Below the pieces are notes generated by a model, which was given only the letters and a program-made list of their open reading frames with translations, searched no databases and was not told where the DNA came from. This document shows, piece after piece, positions 44,901 to 58,900 of a stretch of DNA of 64,000 nucleotides. Positions within the stretch are counted from its first letter, which is position 1. The number at the start of each line of letters is the position of its first letter. The position numbers were made by a program, and so were the translations under genes. Source of the stretch: Selaginella moellendorffii (Eukaryota; Streptophyta; Lycopodiopsida; Selaginellales; Selaginellaceae); contig NW_003314277.1 in assembly GCF_000143415.4 (NCBI RefSeq), positions 1,161,108 through 1,225,107 on the forward strand. Direction: 5' to 3'.

Positions 44901-45919
44901 CGATTACACACAATTTTAGCCTGCTTATTTCTCAACTCTTCCAACGCTTTTTCTAATGCTCCTGATTCTTCCAAAAGAGACACCTGGTAGAGGCGGCATT
45001 AGTTTCCATTCGTGTCCATAAAAACGCACCTTGTACAAAAGCATTTCGCTATGCTCATAACGCTCGTTATCCGGAGGAAAATCTTCTTCAAGCGTCCCTT
45101 CATAAGCCTGAAGAATCTCGACAGCAATATCGGCTCTAGCACGATTACAATATGAGCACCGTATTCCAATCAGTACAGACTACAGAATATTACCGGCTGT
45201 TTAAATGCTGCGCAATGGCGAAACATATCCAGTTGTTCCGATGGTTAGGCTTTAAAGTTAGCAGCTGCCTCCTTGTTTCCACAAAGCCGTCGAGGTCCCT
45301 CATTTGCACCTGGCACAGAACAATTGTAACAAAACTGTCTTGAGGCAAAGCCTCTACACTACTTACTTGCAGCAGAGACAGATCCCTGAGTATCTGAATG
45401 GGCTTGTTCTCCGGATCTATTCTAAGCGCATTGCGGTAGCATTTTATAGCTTCGCGGTATTCCCTGTCGGAGCGGTAGAGAAGGCCATAGACATGCCAGC
45501 AAACATGGCTCTTCACATCGTTCTGATACCAAACATTGTTCTATATCATGTATATATCAGATTACAGAAAAACAGTACCTTCAATCCTTTGCGAACCAGC
45601 TCGTAAGCCTCGGTCTTTCGATCCATACAATTTAGCGTCAATCCTTTCATCGCCAAAGTCTCTGTTTTGAGAGCATAACAAAGAAGAAAAAAATTAGATA
45701 CTAAAACTCGCAGAGAAGAAACTCTACCTCCATGCTCCGGAAATTTTTTGAGAATCTGGTCAGCTGCCTTGAGGCCTTTCTTGTACTGCTTCGTCTCATA
45801 GGATTTCTGGATAGAGGAAGAGAAAATCGCTTAAACCCTAAACCTCCCAGAGAATTTCTTCCACTTACGACAATGAGCTTGAAGAGATTTGCCTCCTTGG
45901 GAGGCAATGACGTTCCCAT
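41933..45919 (-). CDS. NAA15: NAA15, auxiliary subunit of the NatA N-terminal acetyltransferase
   Basis: I trace 25 exons from ATG 45,919 to TGA 41,935-41,933, all phases consistent, 876 aa (plant NAA15 proteins are close to 900). Exon 1 is 45,919-45,869 ([17 protein letters not shown]), exon 4 45,522-45,367, exon 15 43,815-43,604, exon 16 43,555-43,325 and the last 42,081-41,933. The protein is a TPR superhelix: [18 protein letters not shown] and [17 protein letters not shown] blocks are typical. A Lys/Glu-rich segment near residues 590-650 ([16 protein letters not shown]) follows. It anchors catalytic NAA10 at the ribosome for co-translational acetylation. Introns are about 40-70 nt for the most part. 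It is divergent from UCH (183 bp). Confidence 0.93.
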
Positions 45920-46102
45920 TGCGCGCTCCACCGGTCGACGCTCGCGCGCCTATAATTTTGCGCAGCGAGCAGCAGCAAATAGCAGTAGAAAGACACGCCG
46001 TCGCCTCACGCCGGCACGGCTTAGGAAAAAACCCTAGCTACTGAGACTCAAGAGCCCTAAAAATCATTTGGAAGAAAAGAGAAACCCAATTAGGGCTTTT
46101 AG
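45920..46102. promoter_or_regulatory. Divergent promoter NAA15 / UCH
   Basis: Only 183 bp separate the start codons of two outward-facing housekeeping genes. The sequence has aaaccctag and an agggctttt motif (46,020-46,101), similar to plant telo-box/site II-type elements (AAACCCTA), typical for translation-related genes. No TATA box. Confidence 0.5.
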
Positions 46103-47350
46103 ATGGCTGACGAAGCTCCCGTGGCCAAGCGATGGCTGCCGCTCGAGGCCAATCCCGACATCATGAATCAGGTGAGACGCGCATTGCATTTTTCTCGATT
46201 CGATCGGGATCGGCGCGATTGCGGCAGCTCAAGAAATTTTGGTTTTGATTTTCCTCTCTTGCAGTTTTGCCACAGCCTTGGATTGAGCGAAGCTGCTGCT
46301 TTCTACGATGTCTATGGCTTTGATGACGATCTGCTGGCTATGGTTCCGGCGCCTGTGCTCGCCGTGCTCTTTCTTTACCCGATCAATGCCGAGGTAAGCA
46401 GAAAATATGTTTTTTTGGGGATTTTTGAGTTTAATTCTTTGCTGGTCCATTCTTTTGCAGTCGGAAGCTGCGAGTAAATCCCAGGAAGAAAAACTTCGTC
46501 GAGAGGGACAGAAGTTTAGTCTTTGTTTTTCTTTCTTTGTTCTTGTTGATAGAGGAACTCATCTCGTTTCCTATTTTTCTTTCCTTGTAACAGGTGAGCG
46601 AGAGCGTTTATTTCATGAAACAGACAGTCGGGAATGCTTGTGGCACCATCGGTCTGCTACATGCGATTGGAAACAACACTTCTCAAATTCAGCACGGCAA
46701 GTCCCCTCTATATCGATCATCTCTAGTTTTACAGTACTAAAATCTTTCCAGCAGAGGGGTCGTACTTCAAACGTTTTTTTGAGTCGACCAGCAAGTTATC
46801 TCCTTCTGAAGTACATTGGCATGATTGAGTTCTTCCTTATTGATTTTTTTTTTTTCTTTTTTTTGTTTGTTTTAGAGAGCGAGCTATCTCGAAAACGATA
46901 GGGAACTCGAGGGTGCTCACTGCGTCGCAGCAGCTGCCGGAGACACTGCGGTAATTAATTCATCAAAGTTTCGATCTTTCTTGTCATTGAAACATCGGTT
47001 TTTTTCAGCCTCCAGCGATTGACACTCCAGTGAACCTGCATTTCATTTGCTTTGTCTGCGTGGATGGTACGCGCAAACTCCGCTAAAAATATCTCAACTT
47101 ATTTCATTCTCTTGTCTAGGTGGTCTCTACGAGCTAGATGGCCGTAAAGAACAACCAGTCTACCATGGCCCTTCCTCTCCATCATCAGTGCTCAAGGTAA
47201 CAAAACCTTGTGATCACATCATACAAGTTCTCTAGACACTCTTCTCTCCAGGATTCCGTGAAAGTCATCCAAAACTTCATCTCCATGAACCCCGGATCGC
47301 TAGACTTCAACGTCATTTCTCTCTCCAAGACCGAGAATCCGGAAACTTAG
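46103..47350 (+). CDS. Ubiquitin C-terminal hydrolase (UCH-L3 type, peptidase C12)
   Basis: Nine exons: 46,103-46,171, 46,265-46,393, 46,461-46,514, 46,594-46,696, 46,752-46,810, 46,876-46,950, 47,009-47,066, 47,120-47,196 and 47,252-47,350; 240 aa. The catalytic Cys lies in [16 protein letters not shown], the His in VNLHFICFV and the Asp in YELDGRK; the oxyanion Gln is in KQTVGN. It hydrolyses small adducts from ubiquitin C-termini. Two odd splice sites occur. Intron 4 begins with GC (gcaagt, 46,697). At intron 3 the frame needs exon 3 to end at G46,514 followed by tttagt, i.e. no GT; using the GT at 46,514 would shift the frame. Confidence 0.88.
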
Positions 47351-47409
47351 CACCAGCGTAAGCAAAGTGCTTAGTTTTACAGTCTTCAGGGAAAAGAGAA
47401 CAAGATCTT

Positions 47410-48774
47410 TCAATGCAAAGGAAAGTTTTGTCCATCTCTTCTCGAGTGCAAGCACAGATCCTTGGGCGACATCCCGTCCCAAATCTCCCACCCTCGCTGG
47501 AACTCCTCATTCTGCTCGATACAGTCCGCCAGCGACGCGTTGCCGAGCCTCATCCGAATCTCCGCGGCCTCCCTCCCGGAGGCCCTGTCAAACACCGCCT
47601 CCCAGCCATCCTCCCACGCCTGCTTCGACGCATCGCACAGCTCCAGCGTCACTCCATCCGTGGGAATCCACCCGGACCTGTCCACGCTCCACCACCCCGT
47701 GTTCCTGTACAGCTTCCTCACGATCCGGTTGGACTCTCGTTGCCCGGCCTTGGGAGTGCACGGTCTGCAGTAAGCTCCGTTGAGAGGACCTTTGCTGAGG
47801 ATGGACGCCACTGGGGTCTCGAGCACCGGCCAGGGGAAGTTCCGGTGGCTCAAGATGCAAAACGGCAGCATCTCTTTCGCCACCCGGATGCCCGAGACAC
47901 GGAGGTGGACCTCGAACACGCGCTCCGAGTGGATGTTGCGGTAGCCTTGCGCGTGGAGACTGGGGAGGATGCTGAGCCGGTTGATGGTGGCCATGGTCGT
48001 CTGCCGGTCCCCAGCACCGAGCCTGTCGTTGAGACCGCCAAAGTCGTAACCATACGGCACCGTGTAGACTCCGGGACGAAAGATGGTGGCCGGGAGTGGC
48101 GCGGTCCAGTAGCCGTCCAGCCTTGTCCTCACGATCCATTTGTACTGGAAGCCGTGCATCTTTTCGTAGGCCACGATGAGCTGCATGCAGCCTTCGACCA
48201 GGCTGAAGTACTGCAGGAGGCCCTGAGAAAGCAAGAGTTTTTGAGAAGGCAAGAACAAAGTTCCTCGTTTTCCACTTACTTGGACGCCGTTTGGAGAGCT
48301 TTTCGACTTGAGCAGCTCCTTGTGCATCGTGCTCTCGAGCATGTCATACGCCCTGAAGATCCTGGCGATCCGGAAGCGGGCGTTGACCCCGAGCAGTGCG
48401 ATCTTCCAGGTGTTCTCGTCCAGCGGGACATTGAGGAAGATATCAGCGTCCTTGTGTGCGTCGATGACGAACTTCCGGATGCTCGGACCGGTTAGCTCGA
48501 AGTGTCGCAGCTGTCCCAACAGGCAAATCGCAACACGGGAGGCATTGCCATCGTGGTCGCTGCTGCTGCTGCCGCTGCTGCTTCCCGGTGCTGAAACGCG
48601 AGTAGCGACCTGGAATGAAAAACGAAGAGAGAAAGGATTAGAATCGCATTGTCAATAAGTTTAATAAGAGTCTACCTTTGGAGGAGAGTAGTGCTGCTGA
48701 AAAGTGTCAAATGCCACCCGACCAATCGTAAACAAGAATATGAATCCCAAAAGAACAAAACGCTCTGGATACAT
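47410..48774 (-). CDS. Plant type II membrane protein, DUF7796-like
   Basis: Three exons: 48,774-48,676, 48,609-48,280 and 48,222-47,410; 413 aa. A short cytosolic N-terminus (MYPERF) is followed by one membrane segment (about residues 7-22) and a Ser/Gly-rich stem (VSAPGSSSGSSSSDHDGN), then a lumenal domain with ICLLGQLRHFELTGPSIRKF, WIVRTRLDGYW and ISLSHRNFPWPV-like blocks. The layout is that of a Golgi-type protein, and the RTRLD block recalls glycosyltransferases. No enzymatic activity is shown; the family assignment is from memory. Intron 2 (57 nt) has no stop and a length divisible by three. The gene converges on UCH, with the stops 59 bp apart. Confidence 0.7.
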
Positions 48775-48972
48775 TGCCTCATCACATACGGTGGTTGTGC
48801 GTCGTAGGATATTCCTTCACAACCGCCGGAACCATGCGGCCGCCGACGTGGGAAGGAGAATCTATTATCACTTGTTTGTTTAACTCTTGCTTTCAGCCGA
48901 ATTATCAATAGCTTCTGCTGAAAAGGCCTCACTGGACTGATGTTAATAATCCGCCAAAAAATAAGAAAAAAA

Positions 48973-51626
<2,654 letters not shown>

Positions 51627-51948
51627 TGGCGATATATCATCGCCCGCTCTACGATCCAGTGATGAATCCGGGCCTAAATCGTCGCGTATCGCCAGATCTA
51701 GAGCTGCGACGCGACAGAAAAGCGCTGTGAGCCTAGATCTGGCACGGAGAGAGCCTACCGCAAGGATACCGCCTCGCCGTTGCCGCACGCCCAATCGATC
51801 CACGTACCTCGCACAACCACAATCCCTAACCCTAGTCCAGGAATAAGAGAAAAATGGGGGAAGGGAAGGAAAAAAAGGGAAGATCTCCATTTCATCCGTA
51901 CATTCCATCCGTATAAATAGGGTTAAAAAATATTTCCGATCGATCGTG

Positions 51949-52365
51949 CTATAGCGGCGGCGAGCAGAGAAATCCGGGGCGCGATCGCGCGACCTTGCAT
52001 TGGAATGGGATGCGCAGCGCCGCGGGTATGTTGATCAATCCTCCATCTCCCATGACGCGGAGGAAGATCTCCTTCCACCCCACGGGGCCGACGGCGCAGC
52101 TACACACGGCCTCGGTGGTGAGCGACCACAGCGCGCTGCAGCACTCGGCGCTGGGGGCCGGCGGCAAGATCCCGTAGAGCGACGCGGAGCACGGGACCAG
52201 CTCTTCGCGCAGCTGGAGGCATCGATCGCCGTCGGGGATGGCGGGATTGGTGACGCTGCCTCCTCCTTTCTCGCCAAAGTGGCCCATGGCGCATTGGATT
52301 GTTCCAGCTCCCAGGAGCAACACAAGGATCGACCATGAGGTAGCGTTCGTTTCCCTGTGATCCAT
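51949..52365 (-). CDS. 8-Cys lipid-transfer/hydrophobic seed-type protein 1
   Basis: Intronless, 138 aa. A signal peptide (hydrophobic SILVLLLGAGTIQC, residues 11-25) is followed by a mature part with the eight-cysteine order C-x-C-x-CC-x-CxC-x-C-x-C: Cys in DRC, LVPC, AECC, VCSC, FQC and FLC. This fold forms an alpha-helical hydrophobic cavity in nsLTP and 2S albumin relatives, is secreted and can carry lipids. Spacing within CC..CxC is short and an ILPPAPSAECCSALWSL block is shared with the second protein at 59.5 kb, so they are paralogues. Confidence 0.82.
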   Translation of the reverse strand: MDHRETNATSWSILVLLLGAGTIQCAMGHFGEKGGGSVTNPAIPDGDRCLQLREELVPCSASLYGILPPAPSAECCSALWSLTTEAVCSCAVGPVGWKEIFLRVMGDGGLINIPAALRIPFQCKVARSRPGFLCSPPL

Positions 52366-53067
52366 CGTATGCTTTCCTTCTTTCCTTCTTTAGCGATTGT
52401 GTGTATACTTGAGAGGAGGAGTTTGAAAAAGAGATAGAGAGACAGGAGAGAATGCTAGTGGTGAGCTGGCTTATAAGTAGATCTTTCGTTGGAAGTTTTG
52501 GCTTTTATTTCTCTTTGTTGTCATCTTGCTCGAGAGTTTCTGGTTCCAAGTTGGTTGCTCACGCAGCATTCTTTGCTCATCGTTTAGAGATTGTTTAGTA
52601 CTCGCAGCGATCAAATTGTTAAGATAGCCTTCATGCGGATTGAGAGTTAGGCAAAGTGGTGCTAACCAAAAAAGAGTATTATAATACTTTTGCAGCAGCG
52701 ATGTGCGACGGATTCGGCAATCTTTCCATTGTGCGGTACGCAACGAACTCAAGTTGTTAGAGAAAGAATAAGTGTTTCCCAATTTTTCGACAAACGATAC
52801 AAGGCTTGGGAAGTAAGTGAAGATATCAGCGACCTCTTAGCTCCGAGAAAAGATACTCTACAACAGTATGTGATTTGATTTGAGAAGGTACTTGTTTTGA
52901 TCCTTTTTTCTCAGGACAAACCACTGGTGGAAGACTTGCAACATACAAAACTCGGGATTTAATGAAGATTATCAGCGACCTCTTAGCTCCCGAGAGCTGG
53001 TCTCACAAATACTGTAGTATGTGATTCGACTAAAGCTTGAGAAGGTACTTGGATGGCTTATAGATGT
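52366..53067. other. Intergenic DNA with a local direct repeat
   Basis: The first 150 bp are the promoter side of the 8-Cys protein gene. Farther right, 52,818-52,899 and 52,963-53,052 are imperfect direct repeats sharing atcagcgacctcttagctcc and gagaaggtacttg. No gene. Confidence 0.6.
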
Positions 53068-55776
53068 TTATCCTATACCAGAAAGAGCTAATCCATTTCC
53101 TTCTTCCAGACCACCAACGCACACATTCCAGACGAGTCTATACGGCCCAGAGTGCTTCGGACACAGATCCATCACCTGATCCCCAACGCTAGCTCCACGC
53201 CCGCCATCGCCTTGCGTCTTACAAGAGCTCAGCAGCGAAGTCCACGCGATATCATTCGGCTCATACGGCATCGCTTCGAGCAACTCTTGCGCCAGCAAAA
53301 GCTGCCCAGTCCGTCCCAAGATATCCACCAGGCACACGTAGTTATCCAAGATCGGAGACAAACCATAGTCGCCAACCATGGACACGAAGAACAGCCACGA
53401 GTGATACAAGAACCCGCCGTGACTGCAAGCCGAGAGCAAGTTCACGACCGTGATCTCTGTCGGCATCACACCACTCTGCACCATCTCCGTGAAGAGCTCC
53501 AAGCTTCTCCAGGGACGCCCGGACTGGGCATAGGCGCTGATCATGATACTCCACGCCACCACCGTCTTCCTCTCGCCAAGATCATCGAAAACTCTCTCCG
53601 CGATCGCAAGACTGCCACACTTCTCGAAGAGATTCAAGAGTCCCACCGCGACTTGGGTGTCACTGCTGTATCCACTCTCGATCGCCTTGGCGTGGATCGT
53701 TCGGGCCTCCGCGGCGGTGATCCCCCCAGCGCAGGCCTCGAGCGCTTTGAGATACGTGATCTTGTTTGGTCGCTGGCCGAGGAGATCCATGGCTTTGAAG
53801 AGATAGTGAGCTTCGCGACGATGCCCGCTATAGGCATACGCGGAGATCATTCCAGTCCAGGAGATCACATTCCGCTCCGGCATCTGATCGAAGAGCTCTC
53901 GCGCTGGATCGCTGTGGCCGAACTGCGCGTATCCAGTGATCATAGCGTTCCAGGCCGCGAGGTCGCGGAGTGGAAGAAGATCAAATACAACTCTCGCGGC
54001 ATCCAAATGCCCGGAGAGAGCATTTGCGGATAGGATCGCAGTCCAGGCCAGGATGTTCTTCGCGACGATGGCGTGGAACGCCGCGTCCGCCTCTTGGGCG
54101 CGCTCGCACCTCCCAAACATCATCACCAGGGACGTCCCGACGTGAACATCGCCCGCAAAGCACGAATCGACGATGCAAGCGTGCACGACGCGGCCGAATT
54201 CGATCGAGGCGAGCGACGAGCACGCGTCCAGGATCGAGAGAAACGTCACGCGATTGGGCTGTATGCCATCTAGATCCATGATCCGGAAGCCTGCCAGCGC
54301 CTCCTCCTCGCGATCGCACAGCACCAGCGCGAGCATCACCGCGTTCCTTGACACCACATCGCCCTCCTCCATCGCCGCGAACAATCGCTCGACGCTGGCG
54401 ACATTGGCGTCGTGGGCGTCGGCGATGAGCACCGTGTTCCAGCCCACCAGATCCCTCTCGGGCATCCGATCGAGCAGCTTCTCGCCGTGGCGGGGATGCC
54501 CATTCTGGGCATACGCCGCGATCATCAGGTTCCACGAGAGGAGGGATCTCTGGGGCGTCGAATCAAACACCGCTCTCGCCTCCTCCACGCCGCCACACTT
54601 CCCATACATCGCGATGAGCCCATTCGCGACGATCAAATTCTCCTCCATCCTCGCCGTGGCGATCCGGCGATGGATCTTCCGGCCCTCCGCGAGATCGCCC
54701 AGCGCGCCGCAGGCCTCGAGCGCGCTCACGAACACGCATTTGTCCGGCCGGATCCCATCGCCTTCCATCGCATCGAACACTTCCAGCGCCTTCGCGGGAT
54801 CTCCACTCTGATTGTAAGCCGCGATCATCGTCCCCCACGAAACGCTGTTGCGATCTTCCATGCCCAAGAACAGCTCCTCGGCGTCGCGCAAATGCCCGTT
54901 CTGGGCAAGCGCTGCGACGAGCGCGGTCGCGCACACGACATTCCTTTCCGGAATCCGGCGGAAGATCTCCACCGCCCAGTCGAGCTGCGCATTCTGCGCG
55001 TACGCCGTGATCATGGCTGTCCACGTCACCATGTTGCGCTCTTCCATCCGATCGAACATCTCTTTCGAGCGCTCCAATCGCCGGCACTTGCCGTACATGC
55101 TAGCCAGCGCGGTGGCCACCGCGTAGTGCATCTCTGTACCGCTCTCCCGGGCCTCCACGTGGACGGCGATGCCGTGATCGATTCTCCGCAAGCTCGAGCA
55201 CGCATCGATGACGCTCACGAAGGTGATGGTGTCGGCGCGGATCCCATCCAGATCCATGAGCGCGAAGAGCTGGATCGCGGTGGCGGCGGCGCCGTTCTGC
55301 GAGTGAGCGGTGATGAGCGCCGTCCAGGAGATCACGCTCCTGTCGCTGGGCGGCATCTGATCGAAGGTGATCCTGGCCTGCTGCAAATGCCCGTTCTGGG
55401 CAAATGCCGCGACCATGATGTTCCACGAGTAGCAGTTCCTCGCCGGGATGGAATCGAAGACGCGGCTGGCATCCGCGACGCAGCCGAATCGCCCAAACAT
55501 CTGGACGAGGAGATTGAGGAGGAAGGAGTCGCGGCATCCGTGCTTGGAGATGTGGGCGTGGACGCGCCGGCCCTCGGGTACTGCCCGCGCGAGCGTGCAT
55601 TGGCGGATGAGGACGGCATAGGTATCCGCGTCGGCCGCGCGATCGAGGGCTTCCAGGCGATCCAATTCCCTTCTCACGGCGTCGCCGGATCCAGATCCCG
55701 CGACGCTGCCCCTGTGTAGAAGAGGCTTCTTGTGAGGCCTGCGACTGCATTGGTGCAGCGCAAGCGTCCTTCTCAT
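53068..55776 (-). CDS. PLS-type pentatricopeptide repeat protein, long
   Basis: Intronless, 902 aa from a true ATG at 55,776. An Arg/His-rich basic N-terminus (about 1-25) could target an organelle. About 24 PPR motifs follow in P-L-S order (blocks LLVQMFGRFGCVADASRVFD, YSWNIMVAAFAQNGHLQQAR, LIAMYGKCGGVEEARAVFDS, WTGMISAYAYSGHRREAHYL). The tail resembles the E domain (AWTSLLSSCKTQGD...VMDLCPKHSGPY), after which the protein ends without E+/DYW. The likely role is organelle RNA editing or processing with a partner. It is GC-rich and free of frameshifts; several long antisense ORFs are only shadows. Divergent from SHOC1 (159 bp). Confidence 0.88.
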   Translation of the reverse strand: MRRTLALHQCSRRPHKKPLLHRGSVAGSGSGDAVRRELDRLEALDRAADADTYAVLIRQCTLARAVPEGRRVHAHISKHGCRDSFLLNLLVQMFGRFGCVADASRVFDSIPARNCYSWNIMVAAFAQNGHLQQARITFDQMPPSDRSVISWTALITAHSQNGAAATAIQLFALMDLDGIRADTITFVSVIDACSSLRRIDHGIAVHVEARESGTEMHYAVATALASMYGKCRRLERSKEMFDRMEERNMVTWTAMITAYAQNAQLDWAVEIFRRIPERNVVCATALVAALAQNGHLRDAEELFLGMEDRNSVSWGTMIAAYNQSGDPAKALEVFDAMEGDGIRPDKCVFVSALEACGALGDLAEGRKIHRRIATARMEENLIVANGLIAMYGKCGGVEEARAVFDSTPQRSLLSWNLMIAAYAQNGHPRHGEKLLDRMPERDLVGWNTVLIADAHDANVASVERLFAAMEEGDVVSRNAVMLALVLCDREEEALAGFRIMDLDGIQPNRVTFLSILDACSSLASIEFGRVVHACIVDSCFAGDVHVGTSLVMMFGRCERAQEADAAFHAIVAKNILAWTAILSANALSGHLDAARVVFDLLPLRDLAAWNAMITGYAQFGHSDPARELFDQMPERNVISWTGMISAYAYSGHRREAHYLFKAMDLLGQRPNKITYLKALEACAGGITAAEARTIHAKAIESGYSSDTQVAVGLLNLFEKCGSLAIAERVFDDLGERKTVVAWSIMISAYAQSGRPWRSLELFTEMVQSGVMPTEITVVNLLSACSHGGFLYHSWLFFVSMVGDYGLSPILDNYVCLVDILGRTGQLLLAQELLEAMPYEPNDIAWTSLLSSCKTQGDGGRGASVGDQVMDLCPKHSGPYRLVWNVCVGGLEEGNGLALSGIG

Positions 55777-55935
55777 GCCATTGGAGATAAACCCTAAACC
55801 CTTGCAAGAAGAAGGAGAATCTCAAGAATATTCGATAAAGTGGACCATATTCGATAAACCTACATTTTTTGTTTATTCCAAATATTTAGAATATTCTTCT
55901 AAAAGAACTAGGGTTTAACGGACAAGCGCAATGCG

Positions 55936-58900
55936 ATGCGGCTCAGGTATCTCGACGCGGATTTCTTCGACAGGGCCGCCGAGAATGCTACTCTTGCCTG
56001 CGCAAGATCGATCCTCCATGTCTGCGTTCTCCAGCTCCAAGATTTCGATCGGCAGCAGCAGCAGCAGCGATCGCAGCTACCGGAGATCGTCCTCGGGCAA
56101 GCACAGCAGCAAATCGATGAGAGGCCGCTGCCGGAGCTAGGCGCGTGCTTGGAATCACTCCGGCCGGGCCTCCGGGACAAGCTCTTGGAGAGTCTTCTCC
56201 CGTTCAAGCTGGAATGCCGGCCGATCTTGCCAGATCAAGTCCCCAGGGCGCCGCCGACGCTGCCGTGCTTGCCGATATTCGTGCTGGAAATCCCCGAGGT
56301 TGATTCTCCGGAAGAGGATTTCTCAATCCAAGAAGAGATTTTCAGCGCGCAGCGTGAGCTCCCGCTGGAAGAAGAAGAAGAAGGAGAATTGGCTGCCTTG
56401 GATCGCCAGGCCGCGGTTCTCCACATCGAGCCTGTGGAGTTCCAGCCGGTGGTGGTCTCTCGGAATTTCCCTTCTCGCGTTTCAAGGCAGATATTCGTTC
56501 TGGAGAGCGAGGAGGTGGATTTTCCAGATCTTTTCACGTCACTGGATGGCTCTGGGATGGAAGAACACAGTGAGGAGCTGGCTTGGGATCCACAGGCTTT
56601 AGCATCAGGTCTAGCTATCCAGCCAATCGATCTCGGGATTTTGGAGCAGCTGGTGGCACCACAGGTGTTCGAGAAGCTAGTTATCATCCCAGAGCTATCC
56701 CTGCCATACTTTCCATCTCTTGATCAGCAAGGACCGATAGAAGAATCGCTGTTTGGGAGCTCGACTCTTGGGAAAGTTTCCATGCTGGAAACTAAGCAAG
56801 TTGATATCCCTGAGGCGGGACTAGAGGAACACACTGTCGCACAGATGGTAGACTCATTGGTCATGCAGCACGTCCAGCTCGAGTTCCTGGACAACTATAT
56901 AGTGACGCCACAATTGTATGAGAAGCTGGTGCTCGTTCCAGAGCTTTCTCTACGCTGCCATCTCGTCAAGCTTTTGCCGGTTCCAGCGCTCCACTCCAGC
57001 GACAGGGAGGAAAAGGTGGAAGAATTCATTTTTGGGACTCTGGCTTCTCTTGCCAAGTACTCTCAGCCGTCCGCCACGGACTTCATATATCTGGACTGGC
57101 ATCTCTCCGAAAGCAACACTTGCAATGATCACCGGTGCTTCTACTTCAGGAGCCGTCATCTCTGGGGTCTTGTGGAGAAAATCGCCACTGCTCCAGCTCC
57201 ACATCAACCAGGCAAGGAGAGCAGTAGCGTCTCTCAAGACTCAAAACTGCCACCATTGGAATTTCCCACAGAGCCCATCGGTCCGGCTAGAGTCAGCGAA
57301 GCGCACGTTTCACTCGATCTAAAGGTGCCTCTACGTGATGCTAAGCGAACCGATGCTAAGCGGCGGAGTGGCAACTTTGGAGTTCCTGGTGCAAGGCTGC
57401 CGTCGAGTCAGACATGCACGGAGATCTTCGTGGTGAACAGCAGGCTCGTCAACAAGCACGGACTGATTTCCAGGAGGAGTACGTACCAGCGAATTCTTGC
57501 TGTTGAAAAGGGGGGAGCGCAGGTGGTGGAGAGGGAACTAAGGCTACCGATCGACGTCATTCTGAGTCCTACAAAGTGCCTCGTCTTTTACAGCCCGGAG
57601 AAGCTGTGCATGCATGAACAAGCGAACAGTGTGGAGGGCGTCTCGGCGTGCATCGAGAGCATTATCGACAATGATATGAAGGCCATCAGCTTTGCCTTCC
57701 AGCAATGCATCATGGTAAGCTCTTCAGTTTGCTCCCTCTTATAACTGATATTGTATTCTCTGTCAGGTCTTTGAAGGTGACAGAAGATTCACGACTGCCG
57801 TCCTTCAAAATGTCGATGACGTCTACGCAGCAGCCGTTGGTCTCAGCATCCACGCCCAATGCTTCGTTTCCCGCGATCCGGCAAACACCGACTCGATCGT
57901 TTTGAGCTGCGTCAAGGAAGCTCAAACCAGCGCCACCTCTCGTACGTTTCCTCGAATGACAGAGTCCCCCACTGTGGCGGAAGCATTTCTGACAGAGTCG
58001 CCGGCAATCAACCCGCTCACCGCTCACGCCATCCTATCTTCCGAGAAAACTCTCGCCGCCTTCATAGCAATGGCACCACCGGAACAGCTCGCAGCCGCGA
58101 AACCTTTCGCCATATCTTCCCAATCGCTGCAGCTCTTCAAATCCCAGTGCGAGTATGGACAAGTGGAGAGACGTGTGGGACGTGGACAAGAGAATCAGGA
58201 CTTTATAGAGGGATATGGACGACAGGGTGCAGCCGAGCCTGTGGGACAGAAGGCTCCATCGTGCGGCTACAGACATGAATTCCAGTATTTTCCTCCCGCG
58301 GCCGAGCTGGACGAGGAATGGAACTCGGGGGACCATTTCACGTCGGTTCCATACTTTCCGCCCGCCGGGCAGCTAGACGAGGACTGGGACGAGTCGCCAG
58401 CAATTCCAGCGACGCACACCTTTGAAACGGTGGCTCTCGATGACATCGAAGGGCGAGAAGGCATTGTCAGCAAGAAGTGCACGGCTAGCGGCTTTGGCTT
58501 CTCCTCAAACAGGCGCCAATCTTCGTCGTCCACCTCCGTCAAGGACGCTTTGAAGAGTTGGCTGAGCGCTCGCGAGCAAAGCAAGAAGAATCTCAAGAGA
58601 CCCCCGCCGGCAGCGCCACCTCTGATGGTGCACGACGAAACTCCGACTCGTAGCACTTCGTCGAGGAAGAGAAAGGACGCTACTGCGAGTGTTCCTGCTG
58701 CTGCTGCTACAAAAGAAGGTGGTGGGGTTAAGAGGAAGAAGCCGAGCAACGACATCTTCACGCTGTGGGAGAACTTCAAGTACCGGAATCAGCCAGCTGC
58801 TACTCCGCTGCTCTCAACTTCCAGGAGCTTCAAGAGGCCCTCGAGCTCCATATTCTCTTCGTCGCCGGGACAGAACAACAGCTCCAGTTGCAGCGTCCAG

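Noticed and set aside
47413-48495. 360-codon plus-strand ORF
   Set aside because: Antisense to the type II membrane protein gene, whose frame shows a membrane segment, conserved blocks and matching splice sites.
54412-55719. 435-codon plus-strand ORF
   Set aside because: Entirely antisense to the 902-aa PPR gene in GC-rich sequence; composition (Arg/His-rich) is that of a shadow frame.
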